This document shows, piece after piece, positions 11,277-21,265 of a stretch of 64,000 nucleotides of DNA. The translations under genes and the position numbers were made by a program. Position 1 is the stretch's first letter. Each line of letters opens with the position of its first letter. The notes under the pieces are model-generated. The model had not been told where the DNA came from. It saw nothing but the letters and a program-made list of their open reading frames with translations, and ran no database searches. The DNA comes from Oncomelania hupensis (Eukaryota; Mollusca; Gastropoda; Littorinimorpha; Pomatiopsidae): contig CM072513.1 of the NCBI GenBank assembly GCA_036898135.1, positions 15,429,022-15,493,021 of the forward strand, in the 5' to 3' direction.

Positions 11277-12881
11277 CTATCCTGTCCCGTAACCCGAAGG
11301 TCGTAGGGGCACCACAGATGATAGTTTAACCAGAATACTCCATCTTTCTCTGTTCTCAGCAGCCCTGATGGCTTCGCTCAGTGTCAAACCAGTCCATTCT
11401 CGAATGTTGTCCTCCCATCTCTTTTTCGGTCTCCCTCTTCTTCTACCTCCTTGCACTGTGCCTTGCAGAATTGTCTTGTCAAGGCCTGATGATGTGGTGA
11501 CGTGGCCATACAATCGGAGTTTCCGTTTCTTCACCACTGTGAGCAGGTCATTGTGTTGTCCAATGGCTTGTGTGATGGTCTGTCGGACTTCGTCGTTGGT
11601 GATGTGTTGGGTATAGGAAATGCCCAGAAGTCTTCTGTAGCACCTCATCTCCATGCTTTGTATTCTTCGTTGTAGATCTGCTGTGAGGGTCCATGCTTCG
11701 CAAGCATATAGGAAGATGGAGATGACAAGGGAGCGCAGCAGTCTTACTTTGGAATGTAGACTGATGGTCCTGTTTTTCCAAATGGGCTTCAACCTTGTCA
11801 TGGCAGCAGTTGTTTGTGCGATCCTGGAGAGGACTTCCTGTCGGGACCCATTGTCTGACACAATGGCTCCCAAATATTTGAAGCTATGCACTGTGTTGAG
11901 GGATTGGCCTTAGACTTTGATGTCCGTGTTGATGCCATTGGTGTTGTTGGTCATCATTTTGGTCTTCTCTGCACTTATTTCCATTCCAAAAGCTCTGGAG
12001 GCTGTGTCAAGCCTCAGCACCAGCTGTTCAAGTTCTTGTTTCTCTCCAGCCAATCCATCAATGTCATCCGCAAAACGAAGATTGGAGATTGCTCTACCCC
12101 CTATGCTGACTGTGCCTTCGTGATCTGCAAGAGCATCTAACATGATGCGCTGTAGGAAGATGTGGAAGAGTGTTGGAGAGAGTAGGCATCCTTGACGCAC
12201 ACCAATTGTTGTTGTGAACCAGTTCCCGATGACGCTGTTATGGAGGACTGCACTGTTAGCCTGGTCATACAGGCTTTTGATGACTTCTATAATTTTAGGG
12301 CTGATGTTGTACACTTTCATTGTTGCCCATAGAGCTGCATGCCAGACTCGGTCAAACGCCTTCTTGAAGTCTATGAGCACATGATATAGATGTTGTTGGT
12401 GCTGTAGGTATTTCTCACAGCTTATTCTGAGGTTGAAAATCTGTTCAGTGGTACTTCGCCCTGCCATGAATCCTGCTTGTTCTTCAGCTATGATTTGTTC
12501 AGCTTGGGGTTTCAATCTGTTGAGTATTATTTTCAGGAGGACCTTGCTAGGATGGCTGATGAGACTGATGGTGCGGTAATTTTCACACTCCTGAAGGTTA
12601 CCTTGGGTCCATGGTGTAGGCCACTCCCCACTCTGCCAGATCTTGTTACAGATAATGCTGAGGGCATCAATCATCGCTTCTCCTCCTGCTTGTAGCAGTT
12701 CCGCTGGTATGTTCACTCCCGCTGACTTCCCTTTCTTCAGCGATTGCCTTGCTGCCTCAACTTCTTCCCGGAGAATTGGGAGGATTTCTTCTTCTCTGTT
12801 CTCAGGACATGCTAGAACTGATGGGTCTCCATTTGGTGTATGGTTGTAAAGGTCAGAGCAGTACTCTGTCCATCTGTCCAA
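11277..12881 (-). pseudogene. LINE reverse transcriptase and C-terminal region, broken
   Basis: The minus-strand frame holds the reverse transcriptase motifs in order: VLIDFKKAFDRVWHAALW (palm A), GVRQGCLLSPTLF (motif B), LRFADDIDGLAGE (catalytic FADD box), then the thumb/C-terminal region with FKYLGAIVSDNGS and GRPKKRWEDNIREW. One in-frame stop at 11910-11912 cuts the protein just after the FADD region. The part upstream of 12881 is in a different frame from the linker. In a live copy this enzyme copies the element RNA at the nicked target. Confidence 0.85.
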
Positions 12882-13069
12882 GACTTCTTGTTCTTCTGTA
12901 AGGCATATATGCCAGACTTGCTTTGGATCGTGGAGACTTTGGGCTGTTTAACACTTGCCAGCCGCTTCACAGTCTGGTAGGCCTTCTTGCTGTTGTTCTT
13001 GTTCAGACTGTTCTCTATTTCCTGGCATTGATCTTCTATCCAGTTTTCCTTTGCTGTGCGCATGCCTTT

Positions 13070-14165
13070 TCAGATGTCATTGTTGATTTTTCGGTAGGTG
13101 TTCTTTTTCTTTTTTAACTCTCTTCGTTTATCACACAGATCCAAAAATTCAGGTGTGATCCACGGCTTCTTCTTTGGTCGGTGCGTGCCAAGGATCTCAG
13201 TGGCGGCATCTGTTACAGCTGAGTTGAAGGTAGTGGTCATGGTGTTGACATCTACTTCGCCAGCCCCCAAAATGAGCAGTGGTGCAAATTTCCCTCCAAT
13301 TGTGGCCTGAAATAGTTCTGCCACCTCTGGGTCTTGCAGTTTGTCCAGGTCGAACTTCAGCCTAGTGCACTTTGCTGTATTTACTCACTTCAAATGGAGC
13401 CGGATAGACATCATCACGGAATCGTGGTCACTTCCGATGTCTGCTCCTGGAAAAGTGCGTGTCCTGCCAATGTTAATGCTTGATCTGAAGCGTTTCTTGA
13501 CCTTGATGTAGTCGATCTGGTTATGATGCTCCCCGCCGGGACTGTGCCATGTCCATCGTCTGGATTTTTTGTGGAGACCAAGCGTGTTTGCCAGTACCAG
13601 ATTGTTGTATCTGGCAAACTCCAATAGCCTCAGACTCCTGTCATTTGTCTCATTGTTGCAGTGGGGTCCACATGTGTCTCCCCAGTTGTGGTGCGCATCT
13701 TGACAAACCTTGGCCTTCCAGTCGCCTTGCACTATGACTATGTCCTTCTTCGGCACTTGGTCAAGAGCCGCCTGTAGATTTTCATAAAAATCCTCCACTT
13801 CGCTGTCTTCATAGTTTGATGTTGGGGCATAGGCCTGGATGATGGTAATGTTGAAAGGGGTTGCTCTCAGACGGATGGTAATGAGTCTACTGGAGACTGG
13901 GCGGCAACCCATGACAGTGGCTAGAATGTTCTTGTGGACCAAGAATCCAACGCCGTGTTCGTGCCTGTCAACTCTACCGCTGAAATAGAACTTGTGGCCT
14001 TTGTCAGTCGTTGTTTCACCTAGGTCTTTCCAGCGCAGTTCGCTGATACCTAGAATGTTCCATCGATAGTGGTCCAGCTCGTGGGCCAGTTCTTCTAATT
14101 TTCCTTCCGCAGTTAGGGTCCTGACATTCCAGGTTCCTATGACGATGTTGTTTCTCGTGCGGATC
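13070..14165 (-). pseudogene. LINE endonuclease domain (EEP), broken
   Basis: Reads on the minus strand as an APE-type endonuclease. Visible parts are WNVRTL at the start, ISELRW with the glutamate expected in the metal site, YAPTS, and IGSDHDSV with the Asp-His pair near the end. Animal proteins of this type are often mislabelled craniofacial development protein 2. Domain length is about normal. A stop at 13385-13387 separates the endonuclease from the linker (ATEILGTHRPKKKPW). It would nick the target DNA to prime reverse transcription in the intact element. Confidence 0.75.
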
Positions 14166-14185
14166 TTGCTAATTTGTAGTTTTAA

Positions 14186-14732
14186 ATTTCATGCTACTTT
14201 TGTTTTGTATGTCTACATTTAAATGTATACACAGTTATGATTCAATTGATGTTGTGCTGTGGATTGTGGTTTAAAATTAAAAGCTAATGCTCACTGTCTC
14301 GAAAATGATCCCCATCATTATACTATAGACTGTATTAAAAATACTGGTCAACAATATATTGTGTAGGCCTAACTGCTGTTAGCCTAACCTTCCTAGCATA
14401 CAATATGGCATTAATGAACTGATAAAGAAGTTAATTATCTTTTTCTTTTGAAGCACTGAAGCAGCCCTAAATACAAACTAAATGAGCTGGTACGAAATGC
14501 CTAGGCTAATAAAGTTATGCCTTAGGTTATGAAAACCAAGAATTGTTATAATTTAAATGTAAAACAAAGATAAATTTAGTCAACACGACAACCCGTCAAC
14601 AGTTACAACACTATCAGTCTTCACAGTTCAGACATAAGATAAAATTAATGATGCAATACCCCTTGGGGTCAATCTCATGAGCAATCTTGCCACTGTAGAT
14701 TGTTCTAACCTATAAAGGGAAAAGTGAAAGCC
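14186..14732. other. Non-coding stretch, nothing recognised
   Basis: AT-rich with no reading frame or repeat recognised. Confidence 0.5.
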
Positions 14733-15350
14733 CCAGTTGAAAACCTGTCTTTCCTTTATAGGCAAGACTGTCTTTCCTTTATAGGCAAGACTGATTCACT
14801 GCGGCAACAGTTTCCCCCGTTGGAGTGCCGGGGGTTTCAGTATAAATAGTATCCCCACTTTCTGGAAATTTAGTGCTTTAAATTTCCACTGTCGCTGTCT
14901 TCCTCATTTGCTCTTCTTCGCTAGATCAAAGACCTACCTTTTTTCTTGAAAACTCTTCCTGGACAAGACTCCTTGTTTGCGTATGAGGTCTGTTTGATCA
15001 GCTTGGGAGTGTTGGATGCTTTCTGCCGGGTGGTCACTAGGGCTTCCTATGATGATATTATTTCGCAATGTAGGCATTTTATATGTATGTGTTTTGTTGA
15101 TAATCTATAATGATGTTTGTATTCTATTTTGTTTTTGTAACCGGGGGTTCGAGCAGTTGGGGTAAAGCCTCAGCCGTCCCCTGCGTGGGATGTCTTTATT
15201 GTAAAGTGACTGGCCGGTGGAGGGCATTCAATTTTCCCATTAGGGTTGTTTCAGCAGATCTTTTATACGGATCAGGGGTTGTCCGGTCCTGATTTGGCTC
15301 GGAAGAGTCCGCTGGACCTAAAGCAACAATCAATCAATCAATCAATCAAT
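14733..15350 (+). repeat. TATA/CAAT-tailed repeat, full-length copy
   Basis: Best single copy of the family that dominates 14.7-24 and 34-36 kb. It begins near a duplicated ctgtctttcctttataggcaagac. It then has gtgccgggggtttcagtataaatagtatcc with a TATA-like box at 14841, ttctggaaatttagtgcttt, gaaaactcttcctggacaagactcc and cctgcgtgggatgtctttattg. It ends cggaagagtccgctggacctaaagcaa followed by (CAAT)n at 15327-15350. The simple-repeat tail implies LINE-dependent retroposition. No protein-coding frame is conserved across copies. Confidence 0.85.
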
Positions 15351-16107
15351 GATGCAATGGAATTGTGAATGATCGAATTGCCACATGGCAAATAATAGAC
15401 CTAAATGAAATTATTTATTTGAATAAATAACGAATCGAATGGAAGTTCTACTGTGCTACTTGTAGTAACTAAGAAGGTTCTAGTATTACTATTACTATTT
15501 ATATAGTATTACTACGTCATCTTTAGGAAATCTGAAAAAGGATTTCCTCTTGCAGCTTAACTTGTTTCTTCTAGCGTTGGTACAATTAACAGCGCTGCAG
15601 AAACCACCTCCCGGCTTTATCCAGTCACCGGAATAACTCTTTCCTCCCAGTTTTGCGATTTTTTATTGTCTTCCTTCTCTCATTATAGTAGAAGCTGTCT
15701 GGTAACACATATTTCACATGAAGACAAAAGAAAGAACAACAATATAATAAAATTATTAAAATTTGGGGAAGAAATTTAAGCAATAACCTGAAAATAGTAA
15801 CCTGCATGATGCGTGTCACCAGTGCATGAAAATTACCAAAAAAAGTGCAAAGCAAGATAAGAAGAAAAAAACTACAATATTAGAGATAAGATGAAATAAG
15901 TGTCAAGCAAGCACACACACAAATAATCGGCGTTGTTTTTTGTTTTTAATCATGTTGCACCATATGGCAAAATACTAAATATGTAAAAAAGAAAAATAAT
16001 GTCCTCGTCAGTCCAATTTTGCTTCTATAATTTTACATATTATATATCACTTTTGAGCACAAGTACCTCATCTGGGATGCTGGGGAGAAGTGGAAAGAAA
16101 TGACTTT
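15351..16107. other. Non-coding stretch, nothing recognised
   Basis: AT-rich with no supported gene. It separates a plus-strand copy of the CAAT-tailed repeat from a minus-strand copy. Confidence 0.5.
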
Positions 16108-16385
16108 ATTGCTAAATAATAATAATATCATAGGAAGAGTTGGTAACTTTTTGGCAGAAAGCGTCTAATATTCCCAAACTGACCCAACAGACCTCATACC
16201 CAACTGTGGATTTTTGGAAGAAAGTAGGTGACTGGTCTAGCGAAGAAGAAGATAGTACATGTATAGTAGATAGAACAGAATAGGAATGAGAAAGAAGACA
16301 GCGACAGTGGGAATTTAAAGCACTACATTTCCAGAAAGTTGGGATACTATTTATACTGAAACCCCCCGGCACCTCAACGGGTGGA
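16108..16385 (-). repeat. TATA/CAAT-tailed repeat, 5' part, inverted
   Basis: Reverse complement of the first 280 bases of the family: gtgccggggggtttcagtataaatag (complement of 16338-16366), the ttctggaaatgtagtgcttt block, and down to the cctatgatattattattattt block at about 16110. Its TATA end faces the plus-strand Ala/Ser-repeat ORF at 16398, so the two would be transcribed divergently. Confidence 0.8.
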
Positions 16386-16397
16386 TTTTTATATGAA

Positions 16398-17222
16398 GTG
16401 TGCGAGCCATTTACGCTTTGCCTTCTAGTTATTTGCATATTATTTGTATTATTATATAATTGCATTTCTTTTTATGCCGCAGCCTCTGCAAAACTGAAGA
16501 CCATGAAAGAACCGTCGACATCAGCGTCTGCAGCTTATGCTAAAGCAGCAGCAGTGTCTGCAGCAAAAGCTGCTGCGTCATTTGCCACTGGAACGACAGC
16601 TAAAGCATCTTCATCAACCTTTGCAGTAAAAGCTACAGCATCAGCATCTGAAGGAAAACCAACGGCCTCGTCATCATCGACTGCAGCAAAATCCACTGCC
16701 TCATCATTGGCGTCTAGAATAACAGCTAAGCCTAAGGCATCCTCATCAACATTTGGAACAAAAGTTACAGCATCAGTGGCTGAAGGAAGAGGAAGAGCAA
16801 CTGCCTCATCATCATCTGCAGCAGAAGCTACTGACTCAGCATCAGTGGCTGAAGGAAGAGGAAGAGCAACTGCTTCATCATCACCTGCAGCAGAAGCTAC
16901 TGCCTCAGCATCAGTGGTTGAAGGAAGAGGAAGAGCAACTGCCTCGTCATCATCTGCAGCAGAAGCTACTGCCTCAGCATCAGTGGCTGAAGGAAGAGGA
17001 AGAGCAACTGCCTCGTCATCATCTGCAGCAGAAACTACAGCCTCAGCATCAGTGGCTGAAGGCAGAGGAAGAGCAACTGCCTCGTCATCCTCTGCAGCAG
17101 AAGCTACTGCCTCAGCATCAGTGGCTGAAGGAAGAAGAGCAACTGCCTCATCATCATCTGCAGCAGAAACTATTGCCTCAGCATCAGTGGCTGAAGGAAG
17201 AGGTGTTCGGGTTATCCTGTAG
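16398..17222 (+). CDS. Ala/Ser-rich 23-residue-repeat protein, partial, probable transposon gene part
   Basis: Open for 274 codons. The first part (MCEPFTLCLL…) is hydrophobic. A better start may be the ATG at 16503, because ttctttttatgccgcag just before 16472 looks like a 3' splice site. From about 16777 the protein consists of a 23-residue (69-bp) unit, VAEGRGRATASSSSAAEATA plus SAS, repeated about six times with few changes; one unit has lost a residue. The same phrase (KRGRATASSSAAEAT) opens the tyrosine-recombinase pseudogene on the opposite strand at 20242. This is therefore probably the N-terminal part of a second copy of that gene, cut off from its zinc-finger and recombinase parts. 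No function is predicted for the low-complexity region alone. Confidence 0.45.
   Translation: MCEPFTLCLLVICILFVLLYNCISFYAAASAKLKTMKEPSTSASAAYAKAAAVSAAKAAASFATGTTAKASSSTFAVKATASASEGKPTASSSSTAAKSTASSLASRITAKPKASSSTFGTKVTASVAEGRGRATASSSSAAEATDSASVAEGRGRATASSSPAAEATASASVVEGRGRATASSSSAAEATASASVAEGRGRATASSSSAAETTASASVAEGRGRATASSSSAAEATASASVAEGRRATASSSSAAETIASASVAEGRGVRVIL
16777..17205 (+). repeat. 69-bp coding tandem repeat
   Basis: Units start gtggctgaaggaagaggaag at 16777, 16846, 16915, 16984 and 17053, with a 66-bp unit from 17122 and a partial from 17188. The period keeps the frame open. Confidence 0.9.
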
Positions 17223-17488
17223 GCCTATTCAGCGACACGAGTGCCGAGCGTAGTAGCACACTAGTAGGCCTATAATTTGCCGGCACGCACTGCGAAGTTG
17301 ACGATTTCCCAACTTTGAAGCACCAAAGCAGCTAAACATTACATGTTATAGGCCTGAAGAAAATTGGGCTTGGAGTATAACATATGAAGGGGTTACCTGT
17401 CAAAAATCAGCTTTCTGGTATCAATATTGGCTTCACTTTGAGACTCCAAAGTTGTCAATTTCTTCAATTCCAAAACGTTGCCAAAAAA

Positions 17489-17879
17489 CCACCAACATTC
17501 GCCATTTTCAAACCTTAATAACTGTGTACCTATTTGTCCTATGGGAAAAAAAAATATCACTGTGTTCAGAATAAAAAGATCTATGTAAATACTTTAGTGT
17601 CCAAACTGAGTTAAAGAAAATCAAAAATCACTTTGGAGTACCTAGTGATAGTCGAAATAGGTTCTGAAATATTTCTTTTCAAACAAACACCATTTGCCAT
17701 TTTCAAACATTAATAACTTTGTACCTATTTGTCCTATGGGGAAAAAAATATACCACTGTGTTCAGAATAAAAAGATCTATGTAAATACTTTAGTGTCCAA
17801 ACTGAGTTAAAGATAATAAAAAAATCACTTTGGAGTACCTAGCGATAGTTGAAATAGGTTCTGAAATATTTGTTTTGCA
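17489..17879. repeat. 195-bp tandem duplication
   Basis: Two copies, about 17489-17683 and 17684-17879, share gccattttcaaac, ttgtcctatgggaaaaaaa, gttcagaataaaaagatcta and tcactttggagtacctag. No coding frame. The copies differ by a few substitutions and small indels. Confidence 0.85.
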
Positions 17880-18032
17880 CAGACAGATGTACGGACGGGA
17901 ATTGTTTTTAAATGTAATTTTGGCTTATTTATGACCCATCTTGCACAATCACATATGTGGCCAAAAAAAATTTTAGACTCGCACTATTATATGTCACATT
18001 GCTTACTTGATCTAAATGAGTCAGTCATCAGC

Positions 18033-20242
18033 TTAAAGCGCTTCAAACATATTGTGAACCTTGTTTCTATACTTGTTTCTTTCGTTGAACACTTTGGTTT
18101 TGATCAGTTCAATCTTTTTCTTCTCAGTCATTTCTGTGTTGGGGAAAACATCATTTGTGCGCAAAAATTCATCCACAGCTTTTACACCATGCAGAGGTCC
18201 TTTAGAACCAGTCCCCCTTATAGTAATGTAATCCTGAAGGTAAGAACACACTTTACTGGCATCATCCTCACTCCACGATAGTTATCGTCTTTCACATCTG
18301 GTTTCAGACTTCTTAATCAAGTTACTAGCAGCTGACTCCGACTTCTCTGGATTGGGCAACACAAAGCTTGTATCATCTTGACTGTGCTGTAGATCTTGGT
18401 TCAGTAAATTTCTTGGAAGCATAAATTCAGCATCTACAACATTGCCTTCATTTTCTGTGGTAGATTCTGTTGTGGAGCAATATGCTTGTGTCTGATTTGT
18501 TACATGTTTGCCGTGGTTGTCCAACTTGTCCAGAAAACCACCCACTCTTGTTAGCTCTCTGACAGCAAGAGGGCATTAGTAAACATTCTTGTTAATTTCT
18601 GCCGAGTGCCCCATATGTCTATACCATGTTTCTTGCTCTTCTTCAGGCAGATCTTGAAGAGCAAAGATTGTTGAGGCACGATGTCTAAACCTATCTGCTA
18701 TCAACAGGTGTGGTTTTTCTAGTTCTCCCTTCAATGCAGCTGAGACAGTCTTAACACAAACATATCCATTTGCATGATCCAGTGTTCCAGCTGTATGTGG
18801 AAACAAGTAGATATTTTCTTCAGCAATGCTGCATTTGCTTCTTTCAGAAACTAGCTTCCTCAAAGCTTGGAGTGTGTCACTGGGAATGAGAACTGGTACA
18901 AGTTTCTTGCTGCTTTTGCCTTCTTGGTAGGCAAGCTTGTATTTGTCAACAAGAGACCTTTCAAGTGGATCTGAAATATTTTCAACAAGATTTGTGTCCA
19001 CCCAGTGATCATCTTCTGCCTCATACACTGTTTTAAGGTCAGCCTTGCTGGCTCACCACCTCGTCTTGCATTGTAGAGTGTAAGTCTGCAAACGATCAAA
19101 TTCCTCATCTCAACAAAGTCATGAACATCCCAGATTTTGATTTCATTTTCCAACATGGTTTTCATTTTGTTTATGATGTATTCTCTGAGCTTTTTAACAT
19201 CGTTTTCCAGTGGCAAGTCACAAGGCTTTCAAAGTGAATTTCTTCTCTGCTCGCAAGTCAACAATGCTCTATAAAATATAAACTCCCAGTTCAGATCAAA
19301 TACTGCTTGAAAGCGGTCCAATTCAGCAGTTTTTTCTTCATCATACACTTGGGCGTAATGACCTCTCATCACTTTGATGGTTTTCTTGATCAAGTATCCA
19401 AGAGCCACTTTCATCCCAGCCTTCATTGTATTGTTCTCTGTTCTAGTCACGTTTTCAATGGCCACTGTCAGAGCATCAAAGTGTTCTCTGTATAGCATGT
19501 CTTCGCCTGTAATATTATGCAAGGAAACTCTCCGCATCTCAAGGATTAAGTTTCCCATCATCCTCATATCACTCATAATGTTTCTTCACTCTCTGCGAGC
19601 TGATTTGGCCCAAAGTTTTTGCCCAAGAAGCAAGATAACTTTATCAGTACAACAAAGATTTCCCACTTCGTCATCTCTTAAGCGTTTCAGAACACTCTGT
19701 TGAAATTCATCAGGAACTTTCATAGAAGGAACTCTTGAAAAGTCAATAGTGTCAGCTTCTGTGCTATTAGACCGTGGACAGTGCAATTTTTTGTGTCTTT
19801 TAATTTTGTTCTTGCTGAAAAATCCTTTGCACCCTCCACACATAACAACTCGGGCATACCCTTGATTCCTTTCTCTAATTAGTGAGGAACTTGAATCATC
19901 CTGCTGCATTGCAACATTTTTCTGGTAGATACCCTCTTTGCGTATGTTGCCAAAGATGCACCTTTTCTCAACAGACGGCAGTTTCAAGGCTGCTGCAATG
20001 CTCGTTTCTTCCGAGTGCTGGCCCTTTAGGTGTCTTGCTAACTGAGCTTGAAACTGTCCACAAAACATGCAAGGTCGCTTTGGTTTGTTAGTTTTTGCAT
20101 TTGTTTTAGGTGATGAGGCAGTTGCATCGCTTTCTGAGGCCCATGCTGGTGCTCCAGTGGTTGATGATGACGAAGTAGCTTCTGCTGCAGATGATGAGGC
20201 AGTTGCTCTTCCTCTTTTCTCATTCCTGCTCTGTTCTATCAA
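18033..20242 (-). pseudogene. Zinc-finger tyrosine recombinase (Crypton-like), decayed
   Basis: Read from 20242 downward. An Ala/Ser-rich leader is followed by two C2H2-type fingers (CMFCGQF…HLKGQH, then CGGCKGFF…HKKLHC) and a helical region. The recombinase signature comes next: ARRGGEPARL (first catalytic Arg), RFRHRAS (His/Arg pair), RHMGHS (His) and NKNVY (nucleophilic Tyr, plus 18579-18581). A SANT/Myb-like tail (LSWSEDDASKV) reaches 18033. This order matches a family of metazoan proteins related to Crypton recombinases, which cut and rejoin DNA through the Tyr. In-frame stops lie at 19586-19588, 19229-19231, 18576-18578 (directly after the catalytic Tyr) and 18279-18281. A frameshift lies near 19030. 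The family name is from memory of its domain order; the recombinase residues are visible directly. Confidence 0.75.
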
Positions 20243-20674
20243 TCTGCTATACTATCGTCTTCTTCGCTTTACCAGTCATCTACCTTTTTTCTTGAAAACT
20301 CTTCCGGGACAAGACTCCTTGTTCGTGTATGAGGTCTGCTGGATCAGCTTGGGAATGTTGGACGCTTTCTGCCAGGTGGTCACTAGGGCTTCCTATGATG
20401 TTATTATTTAGCAATGTAGGCATTTTATATGTATGTGTTTTGTTGATAATTTATAATGATGTGTGTATTCTATTTTGTTTTTGTAAACGGGGGTTTGATT
20501 ATTTGGGGTGAAGCCTCAGCCGTCCCCTGCGTGGGATGTCTTTATTGTAAAGTGACTGGCTGGTGGAGGGCATTCAGTTTTCCCACTAGGGTTGTTTCAG
20601 CAGATCTTTTATGCGGAATGGGGGTTGTCCGGTCCTGATTTGGCTCGGAAGAGTCCGCTGGACCTAAAGCACCA
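20224..20674 (+). repeat. TATA/CAAT-tailed repeat, 5'-truncated copy
   Basis: Begins in mid-unit (cattcctgctctgttctatc) exactly where the recombinase pseudogene starts on the other strand. It ends ccgctggacctaaagcaccaattatg. The first codons of the recombinase pseudogene (MIEQSRNEK) are the complement of this repeat, so gene and repeat have been fused. Confidence 0.8.
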
Positions 20675-20718
20675 ATTATGTAATGTAATTATGTAATGAA
20701 TGGTACTATTGAATAGAT

Positions 20719-20733
20719 TTTTTTTGGGGGGGG

Positions 20734-20768
<35 letters not shown>

Positions 20769-20770
20769 GG
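20719..20770 (+). repeat. Poly-G tract
   Basis: A T run followed by about 40 G with single C and T interruptions. It could form G-quadruplexes, and its length is likely to be inaccurate in the assembly. Confidence 0.9.
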
Positions 20771-21265
20771 GCATTGATGTATAGAAAAATAACATTTTAT
20801 ATAGCTAAATGCTTGATCTGAATTTAATTACTGTGGACTACGTGGATTGAAAAAAACATTAATACAGTATTTAAACTTTAGTTACCTATGAATCGTAAAT
20901 TTAGAAACACTTTGTGTTGAGCCCTTTGATGTAAAAGTTTGCTTAACAGAAGTGAGAAACGTTCATACATCATACCGTGAAAATGTAATAAGTATTAAAC
21001 CCTTGTAAGAGAGTGCTGAGTCTATTATTGCAAATGAGAATGAAGTGAAACAGCAAATGATCAGTTGATACATAACTTGCATTGAGGCTGCTGCTATGTT
21101 AATAGAAAAAGTGTAGAAAAAAATGTATTGAAAAACTTTCAAGTATGCTGCTAAAATCTTGGAATACAAAGTTTGGATGACGTTTATTTTATGAACTATT
21201 ATTGAATGACTATTACAAATATAGGGGTAACGTGATTTTGATGTAAGATATAATTTTCTTAAATG
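20771..21265. other. Non-coding stretch, nothing recognised
   Basis: AT-rich spacer between two copies of the CAAT-tailed repeat. Confidence 0.5.

Larger units (their letters stand above)
11266..14185 (-). mobile_element. RTE-like LINE, nearly full length, inactive
   Basis: Minus-strand copy whose 3' tail is (GGATA)n (plus 11266-11282). From the 5' side it encodes an exonuclease-endonuclease-phosphatase (EEP) domain, a linker, a reverse transcriptase and a C-terminal region ending …LRPSGYGTG. The endonuclease opening (IVIGTWNVRTL) starts near 14160, so little is missing at the 5' end. The C-terminal layout (WKNRTISLHSKVRLLRSLV, then RGRPKKRWEDNIREW) is like RTE/BovB proteins. The frame is interrupted by stops at 13385, 13070 and 11910 and by a frameshift between 12812 and 12881, so it cannot make a functional protein. 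Confidence 0.85.

Noticed and set aside
16753..17253. Gln/Leu/His-rich frame over the 69-bp coding repeat
   Set aside because: Second frame of a repeat whose period is a multiple of three; the Ala/Ser frame is the one shared with the recombinase leader.
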